64,000 nucleotides of DNA from ATM1 sp003577165. GTDB lineage: Bacteria; Armatimonadota; Fimbriimonadia; Fimbriimonadales; ATM1. The translations under genes were made by a program, and so were the position numbers. Position 1 is the first letter of the stretch. Every line of letters starts with the position of its first letter. The notes under the pieces are model-generated. The model did no database searches. It was not told the DNA's origin and saw nothing but the letters and a program-made list of their open reading frames with translations. The stretch lies in contig SZPM01000002.1 in NCBI GenBank assembly GCA_030263715.1, forward strand, positions 124,001 through 188,000, in the 5' to 3' direction. Below are positions 49,760 through 58,715 of this stretch, in pieces.

Positions 49760-51879
49760 TAGGTCGCGTCTCCCCCGCTGTCTTCGGCGGCTCCTGGGTC
49801 CGCTCCACCATTCGACGGAGGCACTGCTTTTGTCCAGTCCTCAACGATTGGCTTCCAATCCAGCGGTAGTTCGATTTCGCCTGTCCAAACTCTCCAAAAC
49901 GGGGGATGCTCTGAATCAGGCCGCTGCTCTTTTGGCAACGTTCGCATGCTTACTCTTATGGGCACCGGCGTGGCTGCACCAAGAAGGATCGCCTCTTGCT
50001 GGGGTAACGAGGGCAACTCCTCGAGTAATCCGGTAAGACTGTCGGGAACAAGTTGCTTGACGAGGCGCTGGTCGTCGTCGCTGACAATCCGATGCAATAA
50101 ATAGGTGTTGCATTGTGCAAGCACCGTAGGAGATAACTCAGATGGCCTTTGAGAAGACAGAACCATTCCGACCCCAAACTTCCTCCCTTCCCTGGCTATA
50201 CGCTCGAATACTTGCCGACAAAGATCCGAAGCAATCATCCGATCATCTTCTGCCCGAGTTCTGCGCTGGATAAAGGAGTGCGCTTCTTCTAGAACGATGA
50301 CGACAGGCAGGGTCTTCTTCCCGATTTTCCTGAATCGCATTGCCGCTTCAAGGACGAGTCTTGCACAAGCACTGATTGTGATATGTAGAATATCTGCTGG
50401 CACGAGAGAGAGGTCAATAATTGCGACTTCTCCGGATTGAGCCGGGTTTGTGGCGATTAACTTGTCAAGCCACTCTTCGAGTTTGATGTCCTCCTCGGGA
50501 GAAACAATCTTCCTCATTCTCTCGTCGCTGAGGAGCGTTTCGATTCTGGTAACTAGAGGCTCGACGTGGTGAGCAGCATTCCCTCCTTCTGCTCGAGCTA
50601 ATGCACGAATAGTGTGTATGAGCATATTCGGATCGAACGTGATTGGTGCATCTTCAGATGCAGCGCTTGTCCTCACATCTTCTGGAAGTTGCGACCTAAG
50701 ACCAGTTAGCAATGTGAGGAGTTGCTGCACATCACTCACCGTCGGATCAGTACTGCCATTCCACTTGTTTACGATGCCCTGAACACTTGCCTGAAACCCT
50801 TGAAACATCCGCTCGCGGTCACCCAGTCCACTCTTCTGCAAGTACTCAACAGCATCTAGGAGCTGTTTGCCGAGAGTTTTGCAGTTTTGACGATCTTGCC
50901 AAGTTGCTAACGAGTTCGGCAAAGTGTTGCCGATACCCTGGAATATCTCATGATATCCAAGGACGTACTGCGCAATCTCATCAACTTTGCCGTTGGTAGA
51001 GTTCGCACTAGTTCGGTGCAACCTCAGCGCTTTCTTCAGGATAGGCTTCTGGACGCCGCTACTGGCCTCGGTGAATCCTGACCATTCGCGGCTGTCCCAC
51101 ATCCACGCAGGTAGTGCCAGAAACGATTCGTCCGAATCCGGATCCATCTGATATACACGAGCCTTGATACCATTTGAATCTTGGAATGCTTTGCTGTACT
51201 CACCATTGGGGTCCAGCACTATGAACCGCGCATGTGAGGTGCCCGGATTCTTGGTATTGGGTTCCCGAGCCGATTCAACCGCCCATCTAATCAGGCCAGC
51301 AACGGAGCAGGACTTGCCACTACCGGTATTGCCAAGTATCGCCAGGTGCCGACCAAAGACTACGTCTGGATGAACACGGATAGGTGCACCATGAGCCAAA
51401 GGTGCAACGCCAATTTGAACCGGCGCAATTGATTTCGGAATTTCGACGATCCGCCGAAGCAGGTCAGTTGTAGGCAACTGTACGTTGTCGCCGACGCTTG
51501 GGAATGAATACACTCCTCTTCGCATTTCCGGTTCAATTGCTCCACTTTCCGAAATTCGAAAGGAGAGAGTTCCCATCGGCGATAAGTACAGTCTACGTGT
51601 AGGAAACGGGAGGTCAACGAGGCCAAAATCGCGGTAGCCCAGTCTCTTGGGATAAGGGGTAGGGCTTATGCCGATCCAGGTGACCAGACCCACTATTGCT
51701 CCTTCCTCATTCGGAATGAGCAAGTAGCTGTTGATGCGAGGAAATGCTACTGGGTCACCGGCATTGAGCGCGATGGCGCTAGGACTATCCGCGTGCAAAG
51801 TCACGACGATTTTAGAAGGGGAGACTTCTTCTACAACGCCAATCTGTAATGCTTCTGATCTTTCTATGAGGGAACTCAT
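49759..51879 (-). CDS. herA: HerA-family hexameric ATPase
   Basis: 706 residues. N-terminal beta-barrel (HAS-like: IGVVEEVSPSKIVVTLHADS) is followed by Walker A RHLAILGNTGSGKSCSVAGL, a large helical insertion, Walker B LPVVIVLEEAHSFIQRRTRA and the arginine/sensor region GVGMVLSSQRPSELSPTVLA with QCNTYLLHRI. HerA in archaea pumps DNA with NurA; in bacterial defence it assembles with SIR2 or DUF4297 nucleases. It overlaps the SIR2 gene by four bases, so this is the Sir2-HerA (Nezha-type) pair. The codon use is visibly less GC-rich than the helicase gene upstream. Confidence 0.92.
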   Translation of the reverse strand: MSSLIERSEALQIGVVEEVSPSKIVVTLHADSPSAIALNAGDPVAFPRINSYLLIPNEEGAIVGLVTWIGISPTPYPKRLGYRDFGLVDLPFPTRRLYLSPMGTLSFRISESGAIEPEMRRGVYSFPSVGDNVQLPTTDLLRRIVEIPKSIAPVQIGVAPLAHGAPIRVHPDVVFGRHLAILGNTGSGKSCSVAGLIRWAVESAREPNTKNPGTSHARFIVLDPNGEYSKAFQDSNGIKARVYQMDPDSDESFLALPAWMWDSREWSGFTEASSGVQKPILKKALRLHRTSANSTNGKVDEIAQYVLGYHEIFQGIGNTLPNSLATWQDRQNCKTLGKQLLDAVEYLQKSGLGDRERMFQGFQASVQGIVNKWNGSTDPTVSDVQQLLTLLTGLRSQLPEDVRTSAASEDAPITFDPNMLIHTIRALARAEGGNAAHHVEPLVTRIETLLSDERMRKIVSPEEDIKLEEWLDKLIATNPAQSGEVAIIDLSLVPADILHITISACARLVLEAAMRFRKIGKKTLPVVIVLEEAHSFIQRRTRAEDDRMIASDLCRQVFERIAREGRKFGVGMVLSSQRPSELSPTVLAQCNTYLLHRIVSDDDQRLVKQLVPDSLTGLLEELPSLPQQEAILLGAATPVPIRVSMRTLPKEQRPDSEHPPFWRVWTGEIELPLDWKPIVEDWTKAVPPSNGGADPGAAEDSGGDAT

Positions 51880-53231
51880 AAACCCTCACCTCCCTCTGAG
51901 TTGGGTTCTCCTTCCGGAGGATCGTCGTCGTGTTCGTGCGAGCTGACTGTTCGTCTACGCACCAATTCAGCCGCGCGCATTGTGATGGGATCTATTGCAG
52001 GCTTGGGTAGATAGTGCTTGACAAGCGTTTCGAGATCGCCAAAGTGACTGCCAAGCAAGACTGTTGTTTGGGCCGGCTTGCCGAGGTCGTTTAGAAAGGC
52101 GGACACACGACCACCAGCGTCATCGTAAGAGATGACAACGAGGTGAGTCGAGTGCAGAGTCATCATGTCAGTTATTACGTTGTTGATATGCGAGTCTCCA
52201 AAACCGTATCCATACGTGATGAGTGTCGCATTCGGCCGACACACCGCAGCGGAGAAATCGCGGAAAAGATCGGAGTAGGGATACATTGATGTCTCAACGT
52301 CCTTAGACGCATTCGGATAAATTAGCACGTCCGAACCGTCGTCACGCAACGAATCGGAATCGCCAAACGACAACGGGACCTTTCGGATTGCATTGTGCTC
52401 CGCGATCCAGTCTACGGAACCGTGTAGCTTACTGAATCGAACAACGCCCTCCAGATATCTTGGTTCTCCGCGAATGCCGGGAGGATTGTAATGAATATCT
52501 ATTCCCAACCTGGTGGATCGGAAGATCGGGGACAGAGTACCAACAAAGCGGTCGAGCAATCGAAGACCGGCCGCATCCGAGACATATTCAATCAGGCGGT
52601 CATAGTTCGTAGTGAAGATATTCAGGCGATCACGCGTGCCAGCTCGGCTCGCAAATGACAACAAAAAAGATTGGAGATAGTCAAGCGCTTGTGATGTGCC
52701 CTTGCATTCGAACCTTGCACGAAGCTCGTGCTCGCAGTCTACGATTGACTTACGAAATTCGAAAAGGGATGCACGGATGGCGGACTGGACATCGTTTGCA
52801 AGTTCCAGTCGTCCGATGATAGCGAGTCCACCGGCTAATGTTAGAGTGGCTTGAAGTTGATCCTCGAAATTCGGCTCGCGATCGAATGGTCGCTGGGAAC
52901 TATCCTTCTGCAGGTAAGACTTGATTCGACGATCAATACTCGTCGCACATTCCCGCAAAGACATATCTGGCGCCTTCACGGCACAGAGGTGGGCGGCAGC
53001 GTGCGTGAAGCCGCTTCCAATCAACAGCGATAGGTGCTCGCTCTGCGCTAGTGCAGTCAACCACGGCTCAATGTGCTTTCGATGTTCGCCTGTGATCTTG
53101 TCATCCGCTGGAGGTGCTTGCTCTTCATAGGAGTGAACGCCGACTTTGTACCGGTGCTCCCTTGCTTGGGGCTGTTCGAGGTGTTCGATGTTCTCCGGCA
53201 TAACTGAAACCCCCGTTAGGCAACACTCCAT
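51876..53231 (-). CDS. SIR2-domain defence effector
   Basis: 451 residues. SIR2-like core: HLSLLIGSGFTHAAAHLCAV (the NAD-binding GAGxS becomes GSGFT), RLNIFTTNYDRLIEYVSDAA (TTNYD, with the Asn/Asp of the active site), FSKLHGSVDWI (LHGS) and TYGYGFGDSHINNVITDMM. SIR2 in such operons is an NADase and, in Nezha, also a nuclease, unleashed on infection. An alternative start is the ATG at 53198. The 5' end overlaps the helicase gene by 16 bases and the 3' end overlaps herA by four, so a fixed ratio with HerA is expected. Confidence 0.92.
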   Translation of the reverse strand: MECCLTGVSVMPENIEHLEQPQAREHRYKVGVHSYEEQAPPADDKITGEHRKHIEPWLTALAQSEHLSLLIGSGFTHAAAHLCAVKAPDMSLRECATSIDRRIKSYLQKDSSQRPFDREPNFEDQLQATLTLAGGLAIIGRLELANDVQSAIRASLFEFRKSIVDCEHELRARFECKGTSQALDYLQSFLLSFASRAGTRDRLNIFTTNYDRLIEYVSDAAGLRLLDRFVGTLSPIFRSTRLGIDIHYNPPGIRGEPRYLEGVVRFSKLHGSVDWIAEHNAIRKVPLSFGDSDSLRDDGSDVLIYPNASKDVETSMYPYSDLFRDFSAAVCRPNATLITYGYGFGDSHINNVITDMMTLHSTHLVVISYDDAGGRVSAFLNDLGKPAQTTVLLGSHFGDLETLVKHYLPKPAIDPITMRAAELVRRRTVSSHEHDDDPPEGEPNSEGGEGL

Positions 53232-56086
53232 CGAAGCATTGCGACCATGCTCAAACGCGCGTTAGTGCTAAGCCTGGCTTCGACGGAGTTGATTAGTGAC
53301 TCCTTTTCCGAATCGATCTTATCTTGCTCCTCGAACAGTTCGCGGCGCTTCTGGTTCCGTTTGGATTCGAGTTCGCGGCGTTTCTTTTCGAGGGCGACCT
53401 TTTCGTCGAGGGTCGGGGCGAGTTTGGCTTCGCGGGCGACCTCTTTGATCTCGCGGTCGAGTTGTTTGATCTCGAACTCGAGGCCGTGCTTCAGGTCATC
53501 CGCCCATCGTTCAAGTTTTTCGAGTTCTTGTTCGAAGAATCGCCGGTTCTTTTGGGCGATGTCTTCGAGCGCGAGGTTCTTCAGGTATTCGGCGCGGTTG
53601 GAGAGGGCAGTCTCCACGTCCGGCGGGACGAGGGTGGGCGAGACGGACTTCGCGCGCTGGGTGAACAGTTTCGCGCCGAAGTCGGATTCGAGGGGTTCGC
53701 CGCCGTCGTCCAGCACGGAGAAGAGGAGGCGGTCTTCGCGGTCCTGCTCCGATTCGACAGAAAGCACCGACAGCATGAGCCAACCCGATCGGCCGAGAGA
53801 CGGCTCGAGGATGCCTGCCCTCTCCGGAGTGTTCGTGTAGTCGAAGACGACGTGAGCAGGTCCGAGCGCGCGGGAGGCGGCTTGGGCGATGAGTCTTTCG
53901 CCGAGAGGCGAGCCGGGCGCCAAGCGGATCACGCCGTCGAGATACGCACCCGGCCTCGCGACCCGATAGCGCTCGGATTCATACTCGAATTCGAGGGCGT
54001 CTTCATCGAACCGAGCGGAATCGCCGAGTTCGTATTTGGCAAGCTGCCAGAGCATGCGGCTAACGGAGTCGAGGCGCGTTAAGGCGTGTTGGCCCGTGGT
54101 TCGAATTCGCTCGCGAACCTCCTCGTCGAAGTCTTCGAGGAGTTTGCGGCTGGCTTCGGCCATGCGCTGTTCGATCTGCTCTTCGAGTTCGGCTTTCAAG
54201 GCGTCGAAGGCGGTGTCTATCTCCTCCTTTGTCCGGCAGGTTTGATAGATTTGAAGGATGCGCTTTTCGAAATCCACGCCTGATTCGAGTGCGCCCAGGA
54301 TTTGGTCGGACGCGCCGAACACGCCTTCGAAGAGTTTGAACTTTTCGGAAAGGAGCTCATAGACGCGGAGGTCGGCTGCGTTCTTTTGGTTGAGAAAGTT
54401 GACCACGACGACGTCGTGCCTTTGGCCATAGCGATGGCAGCGTCCGATGCGCTGCTCGACGCGCTGGGGATTCCATGGGAGGTCGTAGTTCACGACGAGC
54501 GAGCAGAACTGAAGGTTGAGGCCTTCGGCGCCGGCTTCGGTGGAGATGAGGACGTCGGCGCGATCGCGGAACTCTTCGACGAGGGCGGAGCGGAAGTCCA
54601 CCGGCTTGCTGCCTGTGACGATGGAGGAGCCTTTGTGCCTTTGGAGCCATTCGCGGTAGATGCGGTTTGAGTTTTCGTCGCTGCCGGAACCGCTGAGGGT
54701 GACGATCCGACCGGCGTAGCCGTTCGCGCTGAGGAGGTCGGCGAGATAGCGCTGAGTGCGTTTTGATTCGGTGAAGACGACGGCCTTGCGGTTTCCGCCG
54801 AGTTCGTGCATCTTTTCGAAGCCCTTGTCGAGGGCCTGGAGGAGCGCTTCTCCTTTGGCGTTCTTAGTGATGGACTTCGCGAGTTCGAGGTATTCGGAGA
54901 GTTCGGCGATTTCTTTGCGGATGTCTTCGGGCGACCTGGCGATGAGGTTGTCGGTTTCGCTTTCGGCCTCGCTCCATTCGTCGGCGGTTTCTTCGGCGCT
55001 GTCTACGTCCTCTTCGAGCCGCTCGAGCGCGTCCCCGCCTTCGGTTCTCAGGCGGTCAATGAGGGATTGGAGCGTATTGGCGATGGCGAACGACGACGAA
55101 GCGAGGATCTTGCGAACGATGAGAATGAGGAGCGAACGCTGGCGATATGGAATCGCGACGATGTCTTCTCGCTGGAGGTATGCCGAGACTTGGTCGTAGA
55201 GTCGCTGTTCGTCTTCGTTCGGTTCGAACGGGTGGGTGAGCGGGAGCCGGTGGGTGAAGCGGATTTCGGGAACTTGGCGTCGGAGGGTTCTTTGGCAGAT
55301 CGGCTTCAGGCGTGCTCGGAGATCGCCTAGTTCTCGCCCTTGGATTGGCCCGCTCATGTAGCGCGCGCGAAAAGCGTCGATGTTGCCGAACATATGCGGG
55401 TCGATGTAACTAACGAGACCGTAGAGCTCGAGGAGCGTGTTTTGAAGGGGCGTGGCGGTGAGAAGAACGAGGGGGCGGTTCTCAACCGCGTTTTGGATTT
55501 TCGCGGCGATGCCGGACGGATTCTTCCAGACGTTGCGAAGGCGATGGGCCTCATCTATAACCACGAGGTCCCAGTGCAATTTGAAAACGTCGAGTTGCTG
55601 CGCGCTGGCGAAGTGGTATGAGCAGATGACGACTTGGTCGTTTGGTGCGAAGGGCTCTCGGTCTTGTTTTTTCGCGAAGTTGTAGGCCTTGCGGTCGAGG
55701 ATAAGCGAGTCGATGGAGAATTTCTCGGCGAGTTCTTGGGCCCACTGTTTTCGGATCATGGTGGGGCAAATGATGAGGATTCTTCGCTTCCGTTCTGCCC
55801 AGAGCTGGCTGATGATGAGCCCGGCTTCGATGGTTTTGCCGAGTCCGACTTCGTCAGCGAGGATTGCGCCCCGCGAGAGGGGCGACTTGAAGGCGAAGAG
55901 AGCTGCGTCGATTTGGTGGGGGTTGAGGTCTATACCGGAATTCAGAAGGGAATTCGCGAGCTTGTCCGGATCGTCCGTGGCGGCTCGGCGTGTTAGTTCA
56001 TGGGCGAAGTAGGCAGCGTGGTATTCCGTCACGCCGTCGATGAGGCGCTGACCGGTTCCGATTCCTACATCAGGCAAGCGGTTCAC
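53216..56086 (-). CDS. SNF2-family helicase (RapA/DrmD-like)
   Basis: 956 residues, GTG start. SNF2 motifs: GAILADEVGLGKTIEAGLII (I), ILIICPTMIRKQWAQEL (Ia), DLVVIDEAHRLRNVWKN (II), LVLLTATPLQNTLLELYGLV (III), STEAGAEGLNLQFCSLVVNY (V) and QRIGRCHRYGQRHDVVVVNF (VI). The C-terminal 250 residues contain a long charged coiled coil (DLKHGLEFEIKQLDREIKEV). Similar to RapA and to the DISARM DrmD helicase, but drmA, drmB and drmC are absent. As first gene of the operon it probably supplies DNA-sensing or remodelling to the SIR2-HerA and type III modules. It is more GC-rich than SIR2 and HerA. Confidence 0.9.
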   Translation of the reverse strand: MNRLPDVGIGTGQRLIDGVTEYHAAYFAHELTRRAATDDPDKLANSLLNSGIDLNPHQIDAALFAFKSPLSRGAILADEVGLGKTIEAGLIISQLWAERKRRILIICPTMIRKQWAQELAEKFSIDSLILDRKAYNFAKKQDREPFAPNDQVVICSYHFASAQQLDVFKLHWDLVVIDEAHRLRNVWKNPSGIAAKIQNAVENRPLVLLTATPLQNTLLELYGLVSYIDPHMFGNIDAFRARYMSGPIQGRELGDLRARLKPICQRTLRRQVPEIRFTHRLPLTHPFEPNEDEQRLYDQVSAYLQREDIVAIPYRQRSLLILIVRKILASSSFAIANTLQSLIDRLRTEGGDALERLEEDVDSAEETADEWSEAESETDNLIARSPEDIRKEIAELSEYLELAKSITKNAKGEALLQALDKGFEKMHELGGNRKAVVFTESKRTQRYLADLLSANGYAGRIVTLSGSGSDENSNRIYREWLQRHKGSSIVTGSKPVDFRSALVEEFRDRADVLISTEAGAEGLNLQFCSLVVNYDLPWNPQRVEQRIGRCHRYGQRHDVVVVNFLNQKNAADLRVYELLSEKFKLFEGVFGASDQILGALESGVDFEKRILQIYQTCRTKEEIDTAFDALKAELEEQIEQRMAEASRKLLEDFDEEVRERIRTTGQHALTRLDSVSRMLWQLAKYELGDSARFDEDALEFEYESERYRVARPGAYLDGVIRLAPGSPLGERLIAQAASRALGPAHVVFDYTNTPERAGILEPSLGRSGWLMLSVLSVESEQDREDRLLFSVLDDGGEPLESDFGAKLFTQRAKSVSPTLVPPDVETALSNRAEYLKNLALEDIAQKNRRFFEQELEKLERWADDLKHGLEFEIKQLDREIKEVAREAKLAPTLDEKVALEKKRRELESKRNQKRRELFEEQDKIDSEKESLINSVEARLSTNARLSMVAMLRWSVA

Positions 56087-56391
56087 CGTCGAGTCGTTTC
56101 TCCTGTTTCCCCGTGTTGTTTTGGCGTGGCCGGGTGGGCCGGCAGGGGTTTTGGAGTCGTTCGAGGGCTGGGGGTGGGATTCCTCCCCCGTCTTGCGACC
56201 TGACCCCTGTGATGCCTGTGGCAGAAAGATACCCAGGCTCGCGCTCCGAGGGGCGGAGCTGAGCGGGCTGAGGCCGGGAGGGGCACTCCTCCTCGATCCA
56301 AGGCACGCTTGATGTGAGTGTCAGTGGCGGTCGGCAGTCCGTGTGTGGGTCTGGCGCCGATGCTCCGCGCGGGCCCCATGTTCAGCGCTGC

Positions 56392-56439
56392 GTTTGCTAT
56401 GGAGTGGAATCGTGTCCATAGTAAACACAGGGTTTGCTA
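56392..56439. promoter_or_regulatory. Probable operator: 12-bp inverted repeat plus a third half-site
   Basis: GTTTGCTATGGA (56392-56403) and TCCATAGTAAAC (56415-56426) are inverted with one mismatch and an 11-base spacer. A third half, GTTTGCTA, follows in direct orientation at 56432-56439. The stretch is AT-richer than its surroundings. The arrangement is typical of a dimeric regulator site; position 300 bp upstream of the helicase gene. Confidence 0.55.
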
Positions 56440-56568
56440 AGGGGTCGCCTGGGGGTGGTCGAAAAGCCTTCCCCTGGGCGTGGAGGCTGCTGGGCGCAGG
56501 ACTGGAGGGAGGCCACGGGGCGATTGCCGGGGGCCGTGCGTAGTGGGGAAGGAGGGCGGTCTACGGTT

Positions 56569-56597
56569 TACTCAGGACGCTGAGTATTTTTACTCAG
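56569..56597. repeat. Three-arm palindrome forming two alternative hairpins
   Basis: TACTCAG (56569-56575), CTGAGTA (56580-56586) and TACTCAG (56591-56597), with GACG and TTTT as loops. The middle arm can pair with either outer arm, so two mutually exclusive stems are possible 54 bases after the stop of the transporter gene. It lacks a T tract on the transcribed side and is not a standard terminator. Confidence 0.5.
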
Positions 56598-56650
56598 TGT
56601 ATTGAGCAAATCGTCGGTGGGCCGTGTGCGTGGCCGTTGCCTCGGTGCGA

Positions 56651-58639
56651 TCAGTACGGAAGGGAGGAGACGGATTTGGCGAGCAGGGCGAGGGCGATCG
56701 AGGCCATGGCGATGAGGCCGCTTCCGCAGGCGAAGCCGGCGAGAAGGACGGGCGCGTAGGACGCCCACTTCTCCTCCCCGTAGCGGCGGGCGAAGTAGCG
56801 CCTTCCGAACACGGCTCCGAGGAGTTGAGGGATGGTGTTGGCGGGCCACAACCCGACGCCACCTGCGAAGCCGTAGAAGGTGAGGATCGGAAGTTTGAAC
56901 AGAGCGAACGCCCCGTACGCGAGGAGTCCGGCCGCGGTTCCTCCTGCGACGTAGGCGGGCTTGATGGCCTGCATGTTGGAGGAGATCTCGGATCCGCCGA
57001 GGTTGACCTGCTTCCACACTGCTTCCGTGTTGGCGTAGAAGGGCCAGAACCTCTGCGCGTAGGGATACTGGCCGCCGTCGATTGCCGGACCGGAATAAAA
57101 GAAAGCCCAGAAGAAGAAACTCGCAATGAGAACTAGCGGGAACATGAACGCTTCGGCTTTGATGACGCTTGTGAATTTCGTGCCGGTGAGTTCGATTTCG
57201 CGGAACCTCTGCGCGGCCCATCCGTGGTCGTGGATCGGAATCGGCGCGTACCAGATGTCCACGTTGCGATAGCCCGTGGCGGTGACGGCGGCTTCCTTGA
57301 GGTAGGGGAAGGAGACGCCACGGCCCGTGAGTCCGTGCATGCGCGCTGAGATGTAACTGTTCAGCGGGCTCCAGGCGAGGCCGAAGAAGAGGAGGAGCCA
57401 GATCGGAAAGGTCGGAACGAGCCATTTGCAGAGGCCGACGAGAATCAGAGTCGCCACGGCCCAAACGGAGACGGCGAGCCAAATCGGGAAGTCCCCCCTC
57501 CCCGGAGGGGGGGCGAGCGTGTATTCTGCTTCCCGCCTCAGTTGAGCGCTTTGGCGCAAGTGTCGAATGACGAGGGCGATGCCGAGAATTCCGACGGCTA
57601 CGTTGATGCCGATGCCGACGCTGAGCCAGAAGTTCATGTCCACGGTGAGTTTCGTGGACCAAACGCCTCCATGAAGCAAGTCTGGAAACATGCCGGCTTT
57701 GTAGAGGATTGGATTGAGGACGATTTGCGCGAGAACAGAGCCGATGCACGCGCCGAGAACGATGTGCCAGGGGAGCACGAATCCGGTGAGAATGTTGCCG
57801 AGGTTGAAACTGATGCCGACGAGGGCGGCGGGAAGCCAGTTCTCCACGTTTTTCGAGTAGTCGGCGAAGGGGATCGGGAAGACTTCGACGCTGTCGCCGA
57901 AGACGGTTCCGGTGAAGATCGGAATCGCGAGGTAAACGAATCCGAAGATGAGGCCAACGACTGCGCCTGTGCTGAAGATGCCCCACCGCCAACTCTCTTC
58001 TTTCCTGCCCGCCTCTGCGAGGGCGGTTGCGCCGCTGGCCGCGACGGGCGCCATGGGAAAGGGCAGCCGCTCGACGTCGCTCGTGAGTCGGAACAGCGCG
58101 TAGCCGAGACCGATCCAACTGGATCGGACGCAGACTTCGACGAGAACAAGAAGGAGGATGGGAATGGCCCAGTCCGCGTGAAAGAAACTGTGATTCTCGA
58201 GGGCCTGGGAGCCGATGCGGGGGACGGCCCATGGGGGCACTTGGTCAGCGAAACCGACGAATGCGGGCGACTGCACGCAATAGGCTCGCCAAACGAGTTC
58301 GCCGAACGGGCCGCCCGATATTCCCTTTTCGATGGCGAGGGCCGACGTGAGGCTCAGCGCCATATAGAAGAGGATGTAGATCTCCTGCTTCTTGAGGGGG
58401 GCGAAGCTTCTGCGGGCGACCTCAGCGAAGAGCACGATGGTCACCCACTCCGCCGCTTCGCCAATGCCCTGTCCTGCGACGAGGGCGAGGAACAGGCCTC
58501 CGGGGAGCATGACGAGGGCTATGAAGAGGCCGCCGAATACCGTGCGGAGAGTGAAGCCCTCTTCGAACTGGACGGTTTCGTCGCGGGACTGATCCTCGAC
58601 GCGGTGACGCGCGCCTTCGAGTTCACGGTCCTCCGACAT
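56651..58639 (-). CDS. OPT-like multi-pass transporter (DUF6785/DUF6784 type)
   Basis: 662 residues from the ATG at 58639 (MSEDRELEGARHRVEDQSRD); 37 further upstream codons overlap the divergent glycosidase gene and are rejected. About 14 hydrophobic segments, e.g. TLRTVFGGLFIALVMLPGGL, VEVCVRSSWIGLGYALFRLT and GIFSTGAVVGLIFGFVYLAI. The blocks LPFPMAPVAASGATALAE and VGISFNLGNILTGFVLPWHI resemble oligopeptide-transporter (OPT) proteins. This subgroup is common in Planctomycetes-like genomes and is uncharacterised. Likely imports peptides, sugars or metal chelates; adjacency to a glycosidase hints at a glycan product. Confidence 0.7.
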   Translation of the reverse strand: MSEDRELEGARHRVEDQSRDETVQFEEGFTLRTVFGGLFIALVMLPGGLFLALVAGQGIGEAAEWVTIVLFAEVARRSFAPLKKQEIYILFYMALSLTSALAIEKGISGGPFGELVWRAYCVQSPAFVGFADQVPPWAVPRIGSQALENHSFFHADWAIPILLLVLVEVCVRSSWIGLGYALFRLTSDVERLPFPMAPVAASGATALAEAGRKEESWRWGIFSTGAVVGLIFGFVYLAIPIFTGTVFGDSVEVFPIPFADYSKNVENWLPAALVGISFNLGNILTGFVLPWHIVLGACIGSVLAQIVLNPILYKAGMFPDLLHGGVWSTKLTVDMNFWLSVGIGINVAVGILGIALVIRHLRQSAQLRREAEYTLAPPPGRGDFPIWLAVSVWAVATLILVGLCKWLVPTFPIWLLLFFGLAWSPLNSYISARMHGLTGRGVSFPYLKEAAVTATGYRNVDIWYAPIPIHDHGWAAQRFREIELTGTKFTSVIKAEAFMFPLVLIASFFFWAFFYSGPAIDGGQYPYAQRFWPFYANTEAVWKQVNLGGSEISSNMQAIKPAYVAGGTAAGLLAYGAFALFKLPILTFYGFAGGVGLWPANTIPQLLGAVFGRRYFARRYGEEKWASYAPVLLAGFACGSGLIAMASIALALLAKSVSSLPY

Positions 58640-58715
58640 CCGCGTATCCTGCTTCGGGCTTGCGGGCTGAGACTCCTGCCGGCGGGCGGTTCCCCGATGG
58701 GTAATCTCGGCCCGC

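Larger units (their letters stand above)
56087..56650. other. Gene-free regulatory region upstream of the defence operon
   Basis: 560 bases with no convincing gene. It should hold the promoter of the helicase gene (read leftwards) and the 3' end of the transporter transcript. Notable parts are the inverted repeat at 56392-56426 and the overlapping hairpins at 56569-56597. Two short open frames across it have no SD or domain-like sequence. Confidence 0.6.

Noticed and set aside
53216..56086. DISARM or BREX system
   Set aside because: The helicase resembles DrmD, but no drmA, drmB, drmC, pglX, pglZ or brx gene is present.
56343..56543. Short plus-strand open frame in the gene-free region
   Set aside because: No SD, no domain-like sequence, and it crosses the inverted repeat.
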